This document shows, in pieces, positions 8,818 to 17,041 of a stretch of 64,000 nucleotides of DNA; the stretch's first letter is position 1, and each line of letters starts with the position of its first letter. Position numbers and translations under genes: made by a program. Below the pieces are notes generated by a model, which was not told the origin of the DNA, did not search any database, and saw nothing but the letters and a program-made list of their open reading frames with translations. The DNA lies in assembly GCF_000429025.1 (NCBI RefSeq), contig NZ_AUBB01000024.1:62001-126000 (forward strand). The letters are read 5' to 3'. The DNA comes from Actinospineispora spinosispora DSM 44797. GTDB taxonomy: Bacteria; Actinomycetota; Actinomycetes; Mycobacteriales; Pseudonocardiaceae.

Positions 8818-9432
8818 CTACCGTCCGTCCGGCACCTGGTCCTTGACCTCGTCGTAAGCGACCTTCGCGGGTGCCTCGGTAGGTGCGTAGATCACCCGGA
8901 TCACGCCCGTCGGGTACACCTCGGTAGCCGTCACCTTCAGGTGGTACGGGACGTCGCCGTCGTCGAAGAGCTTGCGGCCCTTGCGCGCGGCCACGGGATG
9001 GACCAGCAGGCGGAGCTCGTCGATCAGCCCCGCGGCCAGCAACTGCTGTACGACGGAGATCGAGCCGGCGACGAGGATTGCGCTGACGTCCTCGTCGGCC
9101 TTGAGTGCGGCGACCGCTTCGACGAGGTCGCCGTCGAGCAGCTCCGAGTTACGCCAGGAGAACTCGAGCGGCTGACGAGAGACGACGATCTTGCGCATGT
9201 CGCCGAGCTGCGTCGCGAACGGCGCGTCCGCCCCGCCCTCTACCTCTCGGACCGGCCACGCCCCGGCGAAGCTGTCGTAGGTCTCGCGGCCGATGAGCAG
9301 CACCGCGGTCGCATCGTAATCTTCGCTGACCGCGCGACCCATGTTCTCGTCGAAGTACGGGAAGTGCCAGCCCGGGTCGATCTCGGCGATGCCGTCGGCC
9401 GAGACGAACAGACTCGAGATGATCTTTGCCAT
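8818..9432 (-). CDS. Dihydrofolate reductase-like (RibD C-terminal domain) protein
   Basis: 204 residues from the ATG at 9432. It has the RibD_C/DHFR-like fold signatures SLFVSADGIAEIDPGW at the start, LLIGRETYDSFAGAWP, and the NADPH-site-like segment ILVAGSISVVQQLLAAGLIDELRLLVHPV. These stand-alone actinobacterial proteins are presumed NADPH-dependent reductases with unknown substrates. A longer form from a GTG at 9510 overlapping the TetR stop is possible, but the family homology begins at MAKIISS. It is downstream of and co-directional with the TetR gene, so probably co-transcribed with its own regulator. Confidence 0.85.
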   Translation of the reverse strand: MAKIISSLFVSADGIAEIDPGWHFPYFDENMGRAVSEDYDATAVLLIGRETYDSFAGAWPVREVEGGADAPFATQLGDMRKIVVSRQPLEFSWRNSELLDGDLVEAVAALKADEDVSAILVAGSISVVQQLLAAGLIDELRLLVHPVAARKGRKLFDDGDVPYHLKVTATEVYPTGVIRVIYAPTEAPAKVAYDEVKDQVPDGR

Positions 9433-9506
9433 TGCTGTGGGCTCCGTTCGAAGCGAGTGATGTCGGTAGGTAGACCAGCGAGACGCTGAAATCTCATCGG
9501 GCGGGC

Positions 9507-10208
9507 TCACGACTCGGGAAGCAGGCCGTCGAGGTTGAGCCGGAGTATCCGCGCCAACCTGTCATCGATCGAATCGCCGGGCTGGAGCCCGACTCCGGTC
9601 AGCGCGGCCGCGAGGTGGGGATAGGAGCCGTCGCGGGTCATGTGCCGCAGGTACGCCGCTTGCGCGAGGGCGAAGTCCTCGTCGAGGACCCCGCCCAGCC
9701 GTTCCTGCTGCGCGTGCATCCGCACGATGCCGGTGAGCGTTCCGAGAGCTTCCATCTTCGCCGAGGCAGGAGCCGGGTGACCGGACATCCGGGTGAGGAC
9801 GCCCTCCACGATCCCCACGACCCGAGGGCCGAGCCCGGGGCGTAGCGCGATCGCGTCGACGAGCCACGGGCGAGCCCGGAACAACGCCAGCTGCCGCAGG
9901 TAGTCGGCCACGAGATCCGCTCTCCAGTCGCCGGTGTCCGGAGCCGGCTCGTACTCGCAGAAGGCCTGGTCGATCATCAGGTCGAGCAGGTCATCGCGCG
10001 TCGACAGATGCCGATACAGCGTCGCCGCGCCGGTCCCCAGCTCGTTCGCCACCCGCCGCATGGTGACCGCCGCCAGACCGTCGGCATCGGCGATCGCGAT
10101 CGCCGCGGCGGTGATCTGCTCACGGCTCAGCTCGGCCGGTCGTCCCGTGGTCGCCTCGACCACGGGCCGCATCCAGATCAGTTCGTGAGCCACGCCAGTC
10201 CTCTCCAT
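9507..10208 (-). CDS. TetR family transcriptional regulator
   Basis: 233 residues. After a ~28-residue leader, the DNA-binding domain reads REQITAAAIAIADADGLAAVTMRRVANELGTGAATLYRHLSTRDDLL, a classic TetR helix-turn-helix, followed by a ligand-binding domain. It is divergent from the orphan atpB-like gene, and a perfect 21-bp palindrome (10240-10260) lies in the 74-bp gap. The second gene of its own transcript is the DHFR-like protein. It most likely represses both directions; the ligand is unknown. Confidence 0.9.
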   Translation of the reverse strand: MERTGVAHELIWMRPVVEATTGRPAELSREQITAAAIAIADADGLAAVTMRRVANELGTGAATLYRHLSTRDDLLDLMIDQAFCEYEPAPDTGDWRADLVADYLRQLALFRARPWLVDAIALRPGLGPRVVGIVEGVLTRMSGHPAPASAKMEALGTLTGIVRMHAQQERLGGVLDEDFALAQAAYLRHMTRDGSYPHLAAALTGVGLQPGDSIDDRLARILRLNLDGLLPES

Positions 10209-10260
10209 TGCGAACGCCGTACGCTAACAGCTATGGTCGTTTGCGAACGTCGTTCGCAAA
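10207..10260. promoter_or_regulatory. TetR operator: perfect 21-bp palindrome plus a degenerate second site
   Basis: TTTGCGAACG-T-CGTTCGCAAA at 10240-10260 is a perfect inverted repeat with 10-bp arms, a length and form typical of TetR-family operators. About 30 bp away, at roughly 10208-10227, TTGCGAACGCCGTACGCTAA repeats the left half and most of the right half with mismatches. Both lie between the divergent tetR and atpB-like genes, the perfect copy 22 bp before the atpB-like ATG. Assignment to the adjacent TetR is inference. Confidence 0.8.
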
Positions 10261-10282
10261 CTAGGCTGAAGGGCGCGACCGA

Positions 10283-10987
10283 ATGATCATCGAGCCTGGC
10301 CACCACTCGACGTTCGAGTTCCTCGGACTGACCTTCAACACCGACACCCTGATCGGCACCGGCGCGGCCGGGTCGATCGTGCTGGGCGCCGGTCTCCACA
10401 TGGCCCGCCACGCGAGCGCCGGGCGGCCGAGCAAGCTGCAGCTGCTGTTCGAGACGTTCGTCGAGTGGGTCCAACACCAGGTGGCCGAACAAATGGGCGT
10501 TCGGGCGCCCCGTGGTGTCGTACAGCTGGGTGTCACGACGTTCGCGTTCCTCCTGATCGCCAACTGGTTGGCGGCATTACCCACCGAGTCGGTCGTGCCG
10601 TCGCCGACCGCGGACGTCAACCTCGTCTACCCGATGGCCCTACTGGTGATCATCTGGGTGCACGTGGTGAGCATCCGGAGTAAAGGCGTCAGGGGCTACT
10701 TCCGCCACTTCCGCGAGCCCTACGCGTTCCTGGCCCTCAACGAGTTCGTCATCCAGTACTTCGGTCGCCCGGTGTCGCTCGCCCTGCGGTTGTGGGGGAA
10801 CATGTTCGCCGGCGGCCTGATGGTCATGGTCGTCGGCCGGTTGCCCGCCTACGTGCTGTGGCTGCCGACCGCGGCGTGGAAGCTGTTCGACATGTTCATC
10901 GGCCTGCTCCAGGCACTGATCTTCACCGTCCTCATGATCATCTACTTCGGCGAGGCGGTCGCCGACGGCGAGGAGACGTCACGCTGA
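10283..10987 (+). CDS. Orphan F0F1 ATP synthase subunit a (AtpB-like)
   Basis: 234 residues with five or six membrane helices. Family signatures are present: PTADVNLVYPMALLVIIW, the proton-channel helix RPVSLALRLWGNMFAGG with the essential Arg, and the last helix GLLQALIFTVLMIIYFGEAV. Normally atpB heads the atpBEFHAGDC operon; here no other ATP synthase gene is nearby, and the gene is instead divergent from a TetR regulator with a strong operator. It may be an accessory copy that changes the c-ring partner under some condition, or a relic; the reading frame and key Arg are intact. The 3' end converges with the DUF222/HNH gene. Confidence 0.85.
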   Translation: MIIEPGHHSTFEFLGLTFNTDTLIGTGAAGSIVLGAGLHMARHASAGRPSKLQLLFETFVEWVQHQVAEQMGVRAPRGVVQLGVTTFAFLLIANWLAALPTESVVPSPTADVNLVYPMALLVIIWVHVVSIRSKGVRGYFRHFREPYAFLALNEFVIQYFGRPVSLALRLWGNMFAGGLMVMVVGRLPAYVLWLPTAAWKLFDMFIGLLQALIFTVLMIIYFGEAVADGEETSR

Positions 10988-11003
10988 ACCAGGCTGCCGC
11001 TGG

Positions 11004-12488
11004 TCAGAAAGGTGGCGGCTCGTCGTCGGGTGTGGAGGGTGGTGGGGTGATGACCGGGTCGCCCCGGGTCCGGTAGGTCTGGCCGAATGGGCTGGTCCAG
11101 CGGAACTGGCCTGGTGTGGGTTGTTGGAGGCGCCATCGGCCTCGGGTTTTGAGGTCGTGGTCGTGGGCGCAGAGTTGGCCGGCGTTGGTGTCGGTGGTGG
11201 GGCCGCCGTGGTGGAAGTCGATGGTGTGGTCGAACTCCGATTCCCGGGCTGGGCGGCGACAGCCTGGGCCGAGGCAGCCGCGGTCGCGGATCTGGCTGTA
11301 GAGCCGGAGTGCGGCGACCGGGAAACGACGTTCGGGTCGGGAGTTCAACGTCGTGCGGGTGTCGGACCAGGCGTCGCACTGGGCCGCGATGTCGGCGATG
11401 ACTCGTTCCCACCCCGGCGGCGGGTTCTGCACCAGCTGGGCGAGCAGCGCGGCGGTGAGTTGTAGTTCGACCGTGCCACCGGCACGCCCTCGGGTGGCGT
11501 GGGTCGGGCGGGAGCGCAGGACCCCGGGCACCGGGAGGTAGCCGTGTTCGTCGCACACGGCGAAGGTCCACGACCCGCCCCGCTGCTGCAGAACGGTGCG
11601 GCGGGTGTTGGCGGCCAGGATCGGTCCCCAGCCCGGTAGCTCGCCCGGGCGGTCGCTGAGGTCGAGCAGGGTGGCGAGCTCGGCGCGGACCTCGATCCCT
11701 TGGGGCTTTCCCGCCGATGCCTCGCCCCGGAAGTGCGCGATGATCGCGGCGCGGTCCAGGCCGTGCAGGGTGCCGTCGAGTAGCCCGCAGAACACGTCCG
11801 CGCGAATCTGATCCACCCGCGCCGGACACCCAGCCCGCTTGATCGCCTGGGCCAGAGCATTGACCCGAGTACACGCGGCGGCCATGTCCTCCGGAGCGAT
11901 ACCCGAGGCGGAGAGAGTCGCGGTGCCGTCCTCGTTCAAATACCCGACCACGCTGCGGCGGTCGAACGCCTTCTCATAGAGGTCCTGGGCACGGTCGGGG
12001 TCGGAGCCGATGACCAGCTTGCGCAGATAGGCGGCCAGCTTCCCAGTCGTCCATGGCGGAGTCTTCGGCAACACCGCCTGACAGATTTCGGCGCGCCGGG
12101 CCTCGGGGAGATCAGCCAGGTAAGTAGCGAAGATGCGGGCTTTGGGCAGATCGATACACCCCGAATCCAGGGCATCGAACACCAACGGCAGGCACGAGAG
12201 CAGCAGCCAGGAGAAATCCAACTCCGCATCCGACTTACGCCGAGTCCACGACAACGCCACCCGCAACTCATCCGCCACATAGCGGCCCGGCTCGGCCACC
12301 AACGCGACCTCACGCGGATCAGCCTCGGGGTCACGCCCACCCAACGCGGCAATGTCCGCCGCCAACTGAGCAGCAACATGCGCCTGCAACCGATACCGAG
12401 CTTTCAGCACCTCAACAAGGTCACCGTTGCACACCGAGGACCGATCAACCCGAGCCAGGGCAGCGGCGAGTTCCGGGCCTGGCGCCAT
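11004..12488 (-). CDS. DUF222 / HNH endonuclease domain protein
   Basis: 494 residues from the ATG at 12488, which has GGAGG about 11 nt upstream; a TTG at 12557 would add 23 residues. The N-terminal ~300 residues match DUF222 (13E12-repeat type) proteins, e.g. LARVDRSSVCNGDLVEVLKARYRLQAHVAA split over this region. The C-terminal HNH nuclease part contains RDRGCLGPGCRRPARESEFDH, HHGGPTTDTNAGQLCAHDH and a Pro-rich tail. This family is multi-copy in actinobacteria and partly linked to mobile DNA. The catalytic DH and second Cys/His sets are intact. No direct relation to its neighbours is evident. Confidence 0.88.
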   Translation of the reverse strand: MAPGPELAAALARVDRSSVCNGDLVEVLKARYRLQAHVAAQLAADIAALGGRDPEADPREVALVAEPGRYVADELRVALSWTRRKSDAELDFSWLLLSCLPLVFDALDSGCIDLPKARIFATYLADLPEARRAEICQAVLPKTPPWTTGKLAAYLRKLVIGSDPDRAQDLYEKAFDRRSVVGYLNEDGTATLSASGIAPEDMAAACTRVNALAQAIKRAGCPARVDQIRADVFCGLLDGTLHGLDRAAIIAHFRGEASAGKPQGIEVRAELATLLDLSDRPGELPGWGPILAANTRRTVLQQRGGSWTFAVCDEHGYLPVPGVLRSRPTHATRGRAGGTVELQLTAALLAQLVQNPPPGWERVIADIAAQCDAWSDTRTTLNSRPERRFPVAALRLYSQIRDRGCLGPGCRRPARESEFDHTIDFHHGGPTTDTNAGQLCAHDHDLKTRGRWRLQQPTPGQFRWTSPFGQTYRTRGDPVITPPPSTPDDEPPPF

Positions 12489-12683
12489 CGACGCCAACCC
12501 CTCCGGAACCACACCAGCCGCTGCCACAACCCAGACGCTACGGCCGACCCCCGACAAAAACCGGCGCCAGAGACTAGACCAAAAGGGTGATATATCCAGG
12601 CCAGGAAGCTACACACGCACAAAACACGCAACCGCCTACGGCGTGCACGCACACCACCCCCATCCCCGCGATCCTGGCCAGCA

Positions 12684-12797
12684 CTTGGCGTGGCCGCCCG
12701 CTGTCAACCCTGAAACCTCGCCCCCGAACTACGCGCAACCAGGAACCCGCGCGAGGCCGGCGCCAGCCGGGGGTTGATAGCGGGCGGCCACGCCAAG
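12684..12797. repeat. Long inverted repeat, 27-nt arms with 60-nt centre
   Basis: The left arm at 12684-12710 (begins CTTGGCGTGGCCGCCCGCT) is matched by the reverse complement at 12771-12797 with one mismatch. The 60-nt centre has no gene. It sits in the 412-bp gap between the divergent HNH and alkB genes, a gap that otherwise shows no convincing coding frame. It could form a large cruciform or be the remnant of a small mobile palindromic element. Confidence 0.85.
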
Positions 12798-12900
12798 CAC
12801 ACTCGACGGCCAGCGGGGATGACACCAAACAACCTCTTGTCGCAAATATGTACAACAGCTACGCTTCTGTAAACCAAGCCGGCAGAGGGAGCGAAGAAGA

Positions 12901-14064
12901 ATGACAGTGGAGTCAGAACCGACGCGAACGACGACAGAATGGCGAGACGGCAAGCGCTACCTGTGGATCCTCGGCGCGATCATCCCGCTGCTACCGCTCG
13001 CCAGCTGGGGTCTGGCGGCGAGCACGGGTATCGAGGCGTTCTGGTACTTCACCCTCGTCTTCCTCTTCGTCCTCGTCCCGCTGGTGGACCTCGTCGTCGG
13101 AACGGACAAGAACAACCCACCGGACGAGGCGGTCAAGAGCCTGGAGGAGGACCGCTACTACCGCTGGGTCACCTACGCGTTCATTCCGGTCCAGCTGGGC
13201 GTCCTGGTCTGGGGCATGTGGATGCTCGGCAGTCTCGACGTGACGGCCAGGATCGGCCTGGCGCTCGGCCTCGGCGTGGTCGCCGGCATCGCGATCAACA
13301 CCGCCCACGAGCTGGGTCACAAGAAGGAACAGCACGAGCGCTGGTTCGCCAGGATCGCGCTGGCCCAGACGTTCTACGGCCACTTCTACATCGAGCACAA
13401 CCGAGGCCACCACGTCCGCGTCGCGACCCCGGAGGACCCGGCCAGCTCACGCATGGGCGAGACCGTGTGGGGATTCCTGCCGCGCACCGTACGGGGCAGC
13501 CTGACCAGCGCATGGAGCCTGGAGAAGAAGCGACTCGCCCGCCTGGACCAGTCGCCGTGGACGCTGCGCAACGACGTCCTCAACGCGTGGGCCATGTCGG
13601 TCGTGCTGTGGGGCGGCCTGGTGATCGCGTTCGGCGTGGGCATCCTGCCGTACCTGGTGCTGCAGGCGCTGGTCGGAATCTGGCTGCTGGAGACGATCAA
13701 CTACCTCGAGCACTACGGCATGCTGCGCCAGCAGACCGCGTCCGGGCGCTACGAGCGGGTCAACCCCAGCCACAGCTGGAACTCCAACAACCTCGGCACG
13801 AACGTGCTGCTCTACCACCTGCAGCGGCACAGCGACCACCACGCGAACCCGACCAGGCGCTACCAGGCGCTGCGTGACTTCGCCGAGTCGCCGGTGCTGC
13901 CCACCGGGTACGCCGGGATGATCGTGCTGACTTGGGTACCGGCCATCTGGCGTTCGGTCATGGACAAGCGTGTCGTCGCGCACTTCGACGGCGACCTGAC
14001 CAAGGCGAACCTGCAGCCGAGCAAGCGCGACCGCATCCTCGCCCGGTACGGGGTCGCGGCATGA
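12901..14064 (+). CDS. alkB: Alkane 1-monooxygenase AlkB (membrane non-heme diiron)
   Basis: 387 residues, the usual length. The enzyme hydroxylates the terminal carbon of medium-chain alkanes using electrons from rubredoxin. All histidine motifs are visible: [11 protein letters not shown] (136-140), EHNRGHHV (165-171), NYLEHYG (267-273) and LQRHSDHH (307-314). Hydrophobic helices cover residues 20-65, 90-135 and 225-265. The stop overlaps the first rubredoxin start (ATGA). The first ~12 residues precede the conserved core, and GAGGGAGCGAAGA lies just before the ATG. Operon: alkB, rubredoxin 1, rubredoxin 2, tetR. Rubredoxin reductase is not present here. Confidence 0.97.
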   Translation: MTVESEPTRTTTEWRDGKRYLWILGAIIPLLPLASWGLAASTGIEAFWYFTLVFLFVLVPLVDLVVGTDKNNPPDEAVKSLEEDRYYRWVTYAFIPVQLGVLVWGMWMLGSLDVTARIGLALGLGVVAGIAINTAHELGHKKEQHERWFARIALAQTFYGHFYIEHNRGHHVRVATPEDPASSRMGETVWGFLPRTVRGSLTSAWSLEKKRLARLDQSPWTLRNDVLNAWAMSVVLWGGLVIAFGVGILPYLVLQALVGIWLLETINYLEHYGMLRQQTASGRYERVNPSHSWNSNNLGTNVLLYHLQRHSDHHANPTRRYQALRDFAESPVLPTGYAGMIVLTWVPAIWRSVMDKRVVAHFDGDLTKANLQPSKRDRILARYGVAA

Positions 14065-14237
14065 GCAGGTTCCGCTGCCCCAACTGCGACTACGTCTACG
14101 ACTCCGAACGCGGCGAGCCCCGCGAGGGCTGGCCGGCCGGCACACCGTTCGACCAGATCGACCCGGACTGGTGCTGCCCCGACTGCGGCGTCCGCGAACA
14201 ACAGGATTTCGAAGCTCTCGAAGGAGCGAACTCATGA
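14061..14237 (+). CDS. rubA1: Rubredoxin, AlkG1-like
   Basis: 58 residues. Two iron-binding motifs, CPNCDYVYD (Cys 6 and 9) and [12 protein letters not shown], coordinate a single Fe(Cys)4 centre. Compared with the neighbouring rubredoxin, one extra residue with an Arg follows the second CxxCG motif. This is the feature described for AlkG1-type rubredoxins, which do not replace the electron-transferring AlkG2 type for alkane hydroxylase. The ATG overlaps the alkB stop by 4 bp, and the stop overlaps the next rubredoxin start in the same way. Confidence 0.93.
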   Translation: MSRFRCPNCDYVYDSERGEPREGWPAGTPFDQIDPDWCCPDCGVREQQDFEALEGANS

Positions 14238-14407
14238 AGGTCTGGCGTTGCGAGGTCTGCGGCTTCGAGTACGACGAGGCGCAGGGCTGGGCAGAGGAAG
14301 GCATCGCGGCGGGCACCCGCTGGGAGGACATCCCGGACGACTGGAGCTGCCCGGACTGCGGTGCGTCGAAGGAAGACTTCGAAATGGTCGAGGTCACCCG
14401 CGTCTAG
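14234..14407 (+). CDS. rubA2: Rubredoxin, AlkG2-like electron donor to AlkB
   Basis: 57 residues with [13 protein letters not shown] (Cys 6 and 9) and [16 protein letters not shown], the compact second motif without the Arg insertion, as in AlkG2-type rubredoxins that deliver electrons from rubredoxin reductase to AlkB. The ATG overlaps the upstream stop (ATGA), with AAGGAG 8 nt before it. This pairing of one AlkG1-like and one AlkG2-like rubredoxin behind alkB is a standard actinobacterial alkane cassette. Confidence 0.94.
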   Translation: MKVWRCEVCGFEYDEAQGWAEEGIAAGTRWEDIPDDWSCPDCGASKEDFEMVEVTRV

Positions 14408-14424
14408 GCAGATAGCCTCGAGGC

Positions 14425-15021
14425 ATGAGCACCGACGCCGCGACCTTCCGGGACACCGTGCGGTCCCTGCTGCGGGACAGACTGCTCGACGCCGCCGCCG
14501 CGATCACCTCGTCGGAGGGGTGGACGGCGGTGACGATGAGCAAGCTGGCCGACGAGGTCGGGGTCAGCAGGCAGACGGTCTACAACGAGTTCGGTTCGAA
14601 GCCGCGCATCGCCGAGGAGCTGGTGATGCGCGAGCTCGGCCGGTTCCTGGAGCTGGTGCGCGATCGCATCCGAGCCCAGAGCACGGTCGTCGAGGCGGTC
14701 CGCGCCGCGTGCGAGGGCGCATTGCAGACCGCCGCCGACAACCCGCTGGTCAAGTCCATTCTCGACTCGGCGCACACCGGCGGCAGCGACCTGCTGCCGC
14801 TTCTCACGACGCACTCCCAAGGTCTGATCGAGCGGGCGACCGAAGCGGTCGCCGAGGGCCTCGGCTCGGCGGGACTGAGCACGGGACTCGAACCGGCGCG
14901 CGAACGCATGGTGCTGGACTCCGTCGTGCGCATGGTTCTGAGCCACGTCATGCAACCGTCGGGCTCGCCGGCCGAGACGGCCGACGGCATCGCCTGGATC
15001 GCCGCCCAGCTTGTGCGTTAG
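14425..15021 (+). CDS. TetR family regulator of the alkane cassette (AlkU-like position)
   Basis: 198 residues. The helix-turn-helix reads DAAAAITSSEGWTAVTMSKLADEVGVSRQTVYNEFGSKPRIAEELV split over positions ~15-60, a clear TetR domain. It lies 17 bp after the second rubredoxin, the position held by alkU in other actinobacterial alkB operons, so it probably autoregulates the cassette in response to alkanes or their products. Its 3' end overlaps the convergent cupin gene by 4 bp. I saw no obvious long palindrome directly upstream of alkB. Confidence 0.9.
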   Translation: MSTDAATFRDTVRSLLRDRLLDAAAAITSSEGWTAVTMSKLADEVGVSRQTVYNEFGSKPRIAEELVMRELGRFLELVRDRIRAQSTVVEAVRAACEGALQTAADNPLVKSILDSAHTGGSDLLPLLTTHSQGLIERATEAVAEGLGSAGLSTGLEPARERMVLDSVVRMVLSHVMQPSGSPAETADGIAWIAAQLVR

Positions 15022-15422
15022 CCCCTGGGAAGCCGCGCGTCGGCCTTCGCGGCCAGCTCCTCCTCGCTCACCATGGTGATCATCTCGACGTCCGGTGCGC
15101 AGAGCATCACCACGAGGAACCTGCTGTTCCGATCGTCCAGAAGGTTCGCGGCGGTGTAGTGGATGACGTCGCCGCCCGGCTCCCAGAACGCCTCGCCCTG
15201 CTTGATCACGTAGGGCGCCGCACCCTCCAGCTCGAAGAGCATCTCGCCCTCCAGCATGTAGCCGAAGACCGGTCCGGAGTGGCGGTGCGGGCCGAGGCCC
15301 GGGTCGCCCGGCGGCAGGTCGAGGATACGGGTCATCACGTGCGAGCCCTGGGGGATGAACGGTGGCACGACCTGCTGCAGGTCGGTGCCGGTCATCCTGG
15401 TGGTGATCGTTGCCATGTCCAT
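15018..15422 (-). CDS. Cupin domain protein
   Basis: 134 residues (an ATG two codons later, at 15416, is equally possible). A single cupin beta-barrel is indicated by GPHRHSGPVFGYMLEGEMLFELEG (motif 1 with His-x-His and Glu) and EPGGDVIHYTAANLLDDRNSRFLVVML (motif 2 with His). Small stand-alone cupins bind a metal and may be enzymes or sensors; the substrate cannot be read from sequence. It is convergent with the tetR of the alkane cassette and 71 bp from the next minus-strand gene. Confidence 0.8.
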   Translation of the reverse strand: MDMATITTRMTGTDLQQVVPPFIPQGSHVMTRILDLPPGDPGLGPHRHSGPVFGYMLEGEMLFELEGAAPYVIKQGEAFWEPGGDVIHYTAANLLDDRNSRFLVVMLCAPDVEMITMVSEEELAAKADARLPRG

Positions 15423-15493
15423 CAGGCTAGGTTCGACCGCCGCCGTTCTCGCGGGCCAATCCCGAGGAGAACGGCTGGTCCACCGTGTGCCCG

Positions 15494-15862
15494 TCAGCTA
15501 CGGAACTCCTCGACGGCGCTGGTGCCCGAGCCCGTCCTGGACTCCCATTCCCAGGTTTCGGTGAGTCGCACCCTGCCGTCGGTGAGCACGTCGATCCGGG
15601 ACCGGCAGTGCCCGCTGGAGGTCTCCCCGTCGATGTTGAGCTGGGAGTAGCGGAAGTCGAGCTGGTCCCCGGTCCTGGTGCCGACCAGGAACCCGCGCCG
15701 GACCGAACCACCGGAGTAGGAGCCCCAGATCTCTCCGTCCTTCTCGCGGTACTCGAAGGTCGTGTCGAGCCCGACCTCACCGTGGGCGTCGACGTCGGTG
15801 GCGGCGAAGCGGCGCCCGTCCAGGGAGGGTGCATGCGAAGTCACGCCCACAGGATGGCGCAC
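15494..15862 (-). CDS. Small beta-rich conserved protein (often labelled N-acetylglutamate synthase-like)
   Basis: 122 residues from a GTG at 15862; a second GTG at 15844 (before TSHAPS) may be the real start. Strands such as GEVGLDTTFEYREKDGEIWGSYSGG and GRVRLTETWEWESRTG repeat at regular spacing, suggesting a small beta barrel. The family is frequently annotated as N-acetylglutamate synthase, but it lacks a recognisable GNAT acetyltransferase motif, so I do not accept that function. Role unknown. It is divergent from the enoyl-CoA hydratase gene with a 65-bp gap. Confidence 0.6.
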   Translation of the reverse strand: MRHPVGVTSHAPSLDGRRFAATDVDAHGEVGLDTTFEYREKDGEIWGSYSGGSVRRGFLVGTRTGDQLDFRYSQLNIDGETSSGHCRSRIDVLTDGRVRLTETWEWESRTGSGTSAVEEFRS

Positions 15863-15927
15863 TCAGGCCCCGGTCGCCGGAACACGACCGCTTGTGAAGC
15901 ATGTACTTGCTACACTAAGGTCGCCGC

Positions 15928-16728
15928 ATGAGCATCGGCGCCGGGTACCAGAGCCTGACCATCTCGCGGGCCGACGGCATCGCCGAGGTCCAGCTCAGTC
16001 GGCCCGAGCTGCTGAACCGGTTCGACGACGTCCTGCACCGCGAGCTCACCGCCGCACTGACCGAGCTGGCCGCCGACGTCGAGGTCAGGGCGGTCGTGCT
16101 GTCCTCGACCGGCAAGTACTTCTCCTCCGGCGGGGACACCGCGATGATGCTCGCGGCCAACCGGGACGCCCAGGTACGCCTGGCGATGCTCGACGACGGC
16201 CGCAGGCTGTTCCACGCGCTCGGGGACTTCCCGAAACCGCTGGTCATCGCGCTGGCCGGGGACACTTACGGGCTCGGGGCCACGGTCGTGCTGCTCGGCG
16301 ACGCGGTCGTGACCGCGCCGGAGGTGAAGATCGCCGACACGCACGTCCGGATGGCGCTCGTCGCCGGTGACGGTGGCGCGATCGTGTGGCCGCTCAACAT
16401 GCCGTTCGCCAGGGCGAAACGACATCTGCTCACCGGCGACCCGTTGACCGGCGCCGACGCGCACCAGCTCGGCGTGGTGAGCGATCTCGTGGACACCCGC
16501 GATGAGGTGCGTCCGGCCGCGCTGGCCCTCGCCGTGCGGATGGCCGAGCTACCGCCGCTGGCCGTTCAGCTGACCAAGCGGGCGCTGAACAAGTTTCTGA
16601 TGAGCAGGGCGAACGAGGTGCTCGACCTCAGCTTCGCGCTGGAGAGCACCAGTCTGGCCAGCGACGACCTGCGCGAGGCCGTCGACGCGTTCGGAGAGAA
16701 GCGCGCCGGTAAGTGGACCGGGAACTAG
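15928..16728 (+). CDS. Enoyl-CoA hydratase/isomerase family protein
   Basis: 266 residues of the crotonase fold: IAEVQLSRPELLNRF at the start, the oxyanion-hole segments SSTGKYFSSGGDTAMM and LAGDTYGLGATVVLLGDAVV, and the C-terminal helices. The usual catalytic Glu pair of true enoyl-CoA hydratases is not obvious (GLGATVVLLGD in place of the GGGxELA.CD pattern), so the reaction (hydration, isomerisation or other CoA thioester chemistry) is open. It is followed 4 bp later by a ferredoxin gene, an unusual partner. Confidence 0.85.
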   Translation: MSIGAGYQSLTISRADGIAEVQLSRPELLNRFDDVLHRELTAALTELAADVEVRAVVLSSTGKYFSSGGDTAMMLAANRDAQVRLAMLDDGRRLFHALGDFPKPLVIALAGDTYGLGATVVLLGDAVVTAPEVKIADTHVRMALVAGDGGAIVWPLNMPFARAKRHLLTGDPLTGADAHQLGVVSDLVDTRDEVRPAALALAVRMAELPPLAVQLTKRALNKFLMSRANEVLDLSFALESTSLASDDLREAVDAFGEKRAGKWTGN

Positions 16729-16732
16729 AGCG

Positions 16733-16927
16733 ATGTCCTTCACCGTCAGGATCGACTCCGAGCTGTGCATGGGTGCGCAGCGCTGCATGTTCCTCGCGCC
16801 CGAGGTCTTCGACCTCAATGACGAGGGCATCGCCGAGGTTCTCGACACGTCCGGTCTGACCCAGGAACGCGCCGAGAAGCTCGCCTACGAATGCCCCAAC
16901 ATGGCCATCGAGATCACCCGTTCTTAG
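16733..16927 (+). CDS. [3Fe-4S]-type ferredoxin
   Basis: 64 residues. Cysteines at 12, 18 and 54 in the arrangement C-x5-C...CP (ELCMGAQRC, YECPNMAI) fit a single [3Fe-4S] cluster, as in the small ferredoxins that feed cytochrome P450s in actinobacteria. Here the neighbour is an enoyl-CoA hydratase, 4 bp upstream, and the nearest P450 is 25 kb away (42462), so the partner is uncertain. SD-like sequence is weak; the start is fixed by translational closeness to the upstream gene. Confidence 0.9.
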   Translation: MSFTVRIDSELCMGAQRCMFLAPEVFDLNDEGIAEVLDTSGLTQERAEKLAYECPNMAIEITRS

Positions 16928-16977
16928 CCCAGCGGCAGGGCTCGCACTGAGCCTAAGTGGATCATCGTGCGTGAACC

Positions 16978-17041
16978 ATGATCACCACGGCCTGGTGGCT
17001 GTTTCCGGGCGAAAAATCAGCCACCAGACCGTGGTGATCAT
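16978..17041. repeat. GATCACCAC-family palindrome, copy 1
   Basis: Arms 16978-17001 (begins ATGATCACCACGGCCTGGTG) and 17018-17041 pair with one mismatch over 24 nt around a 16-nt loop. Two other copies with the same outer ATGATCACCAC/GATCACCACGGC sequence lie at 30549-30614 and 33993-34053. It follows the ferredoxin gene by 50 bp and could act as a terminator, although no T-tract follows. Confidence 0.85.
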
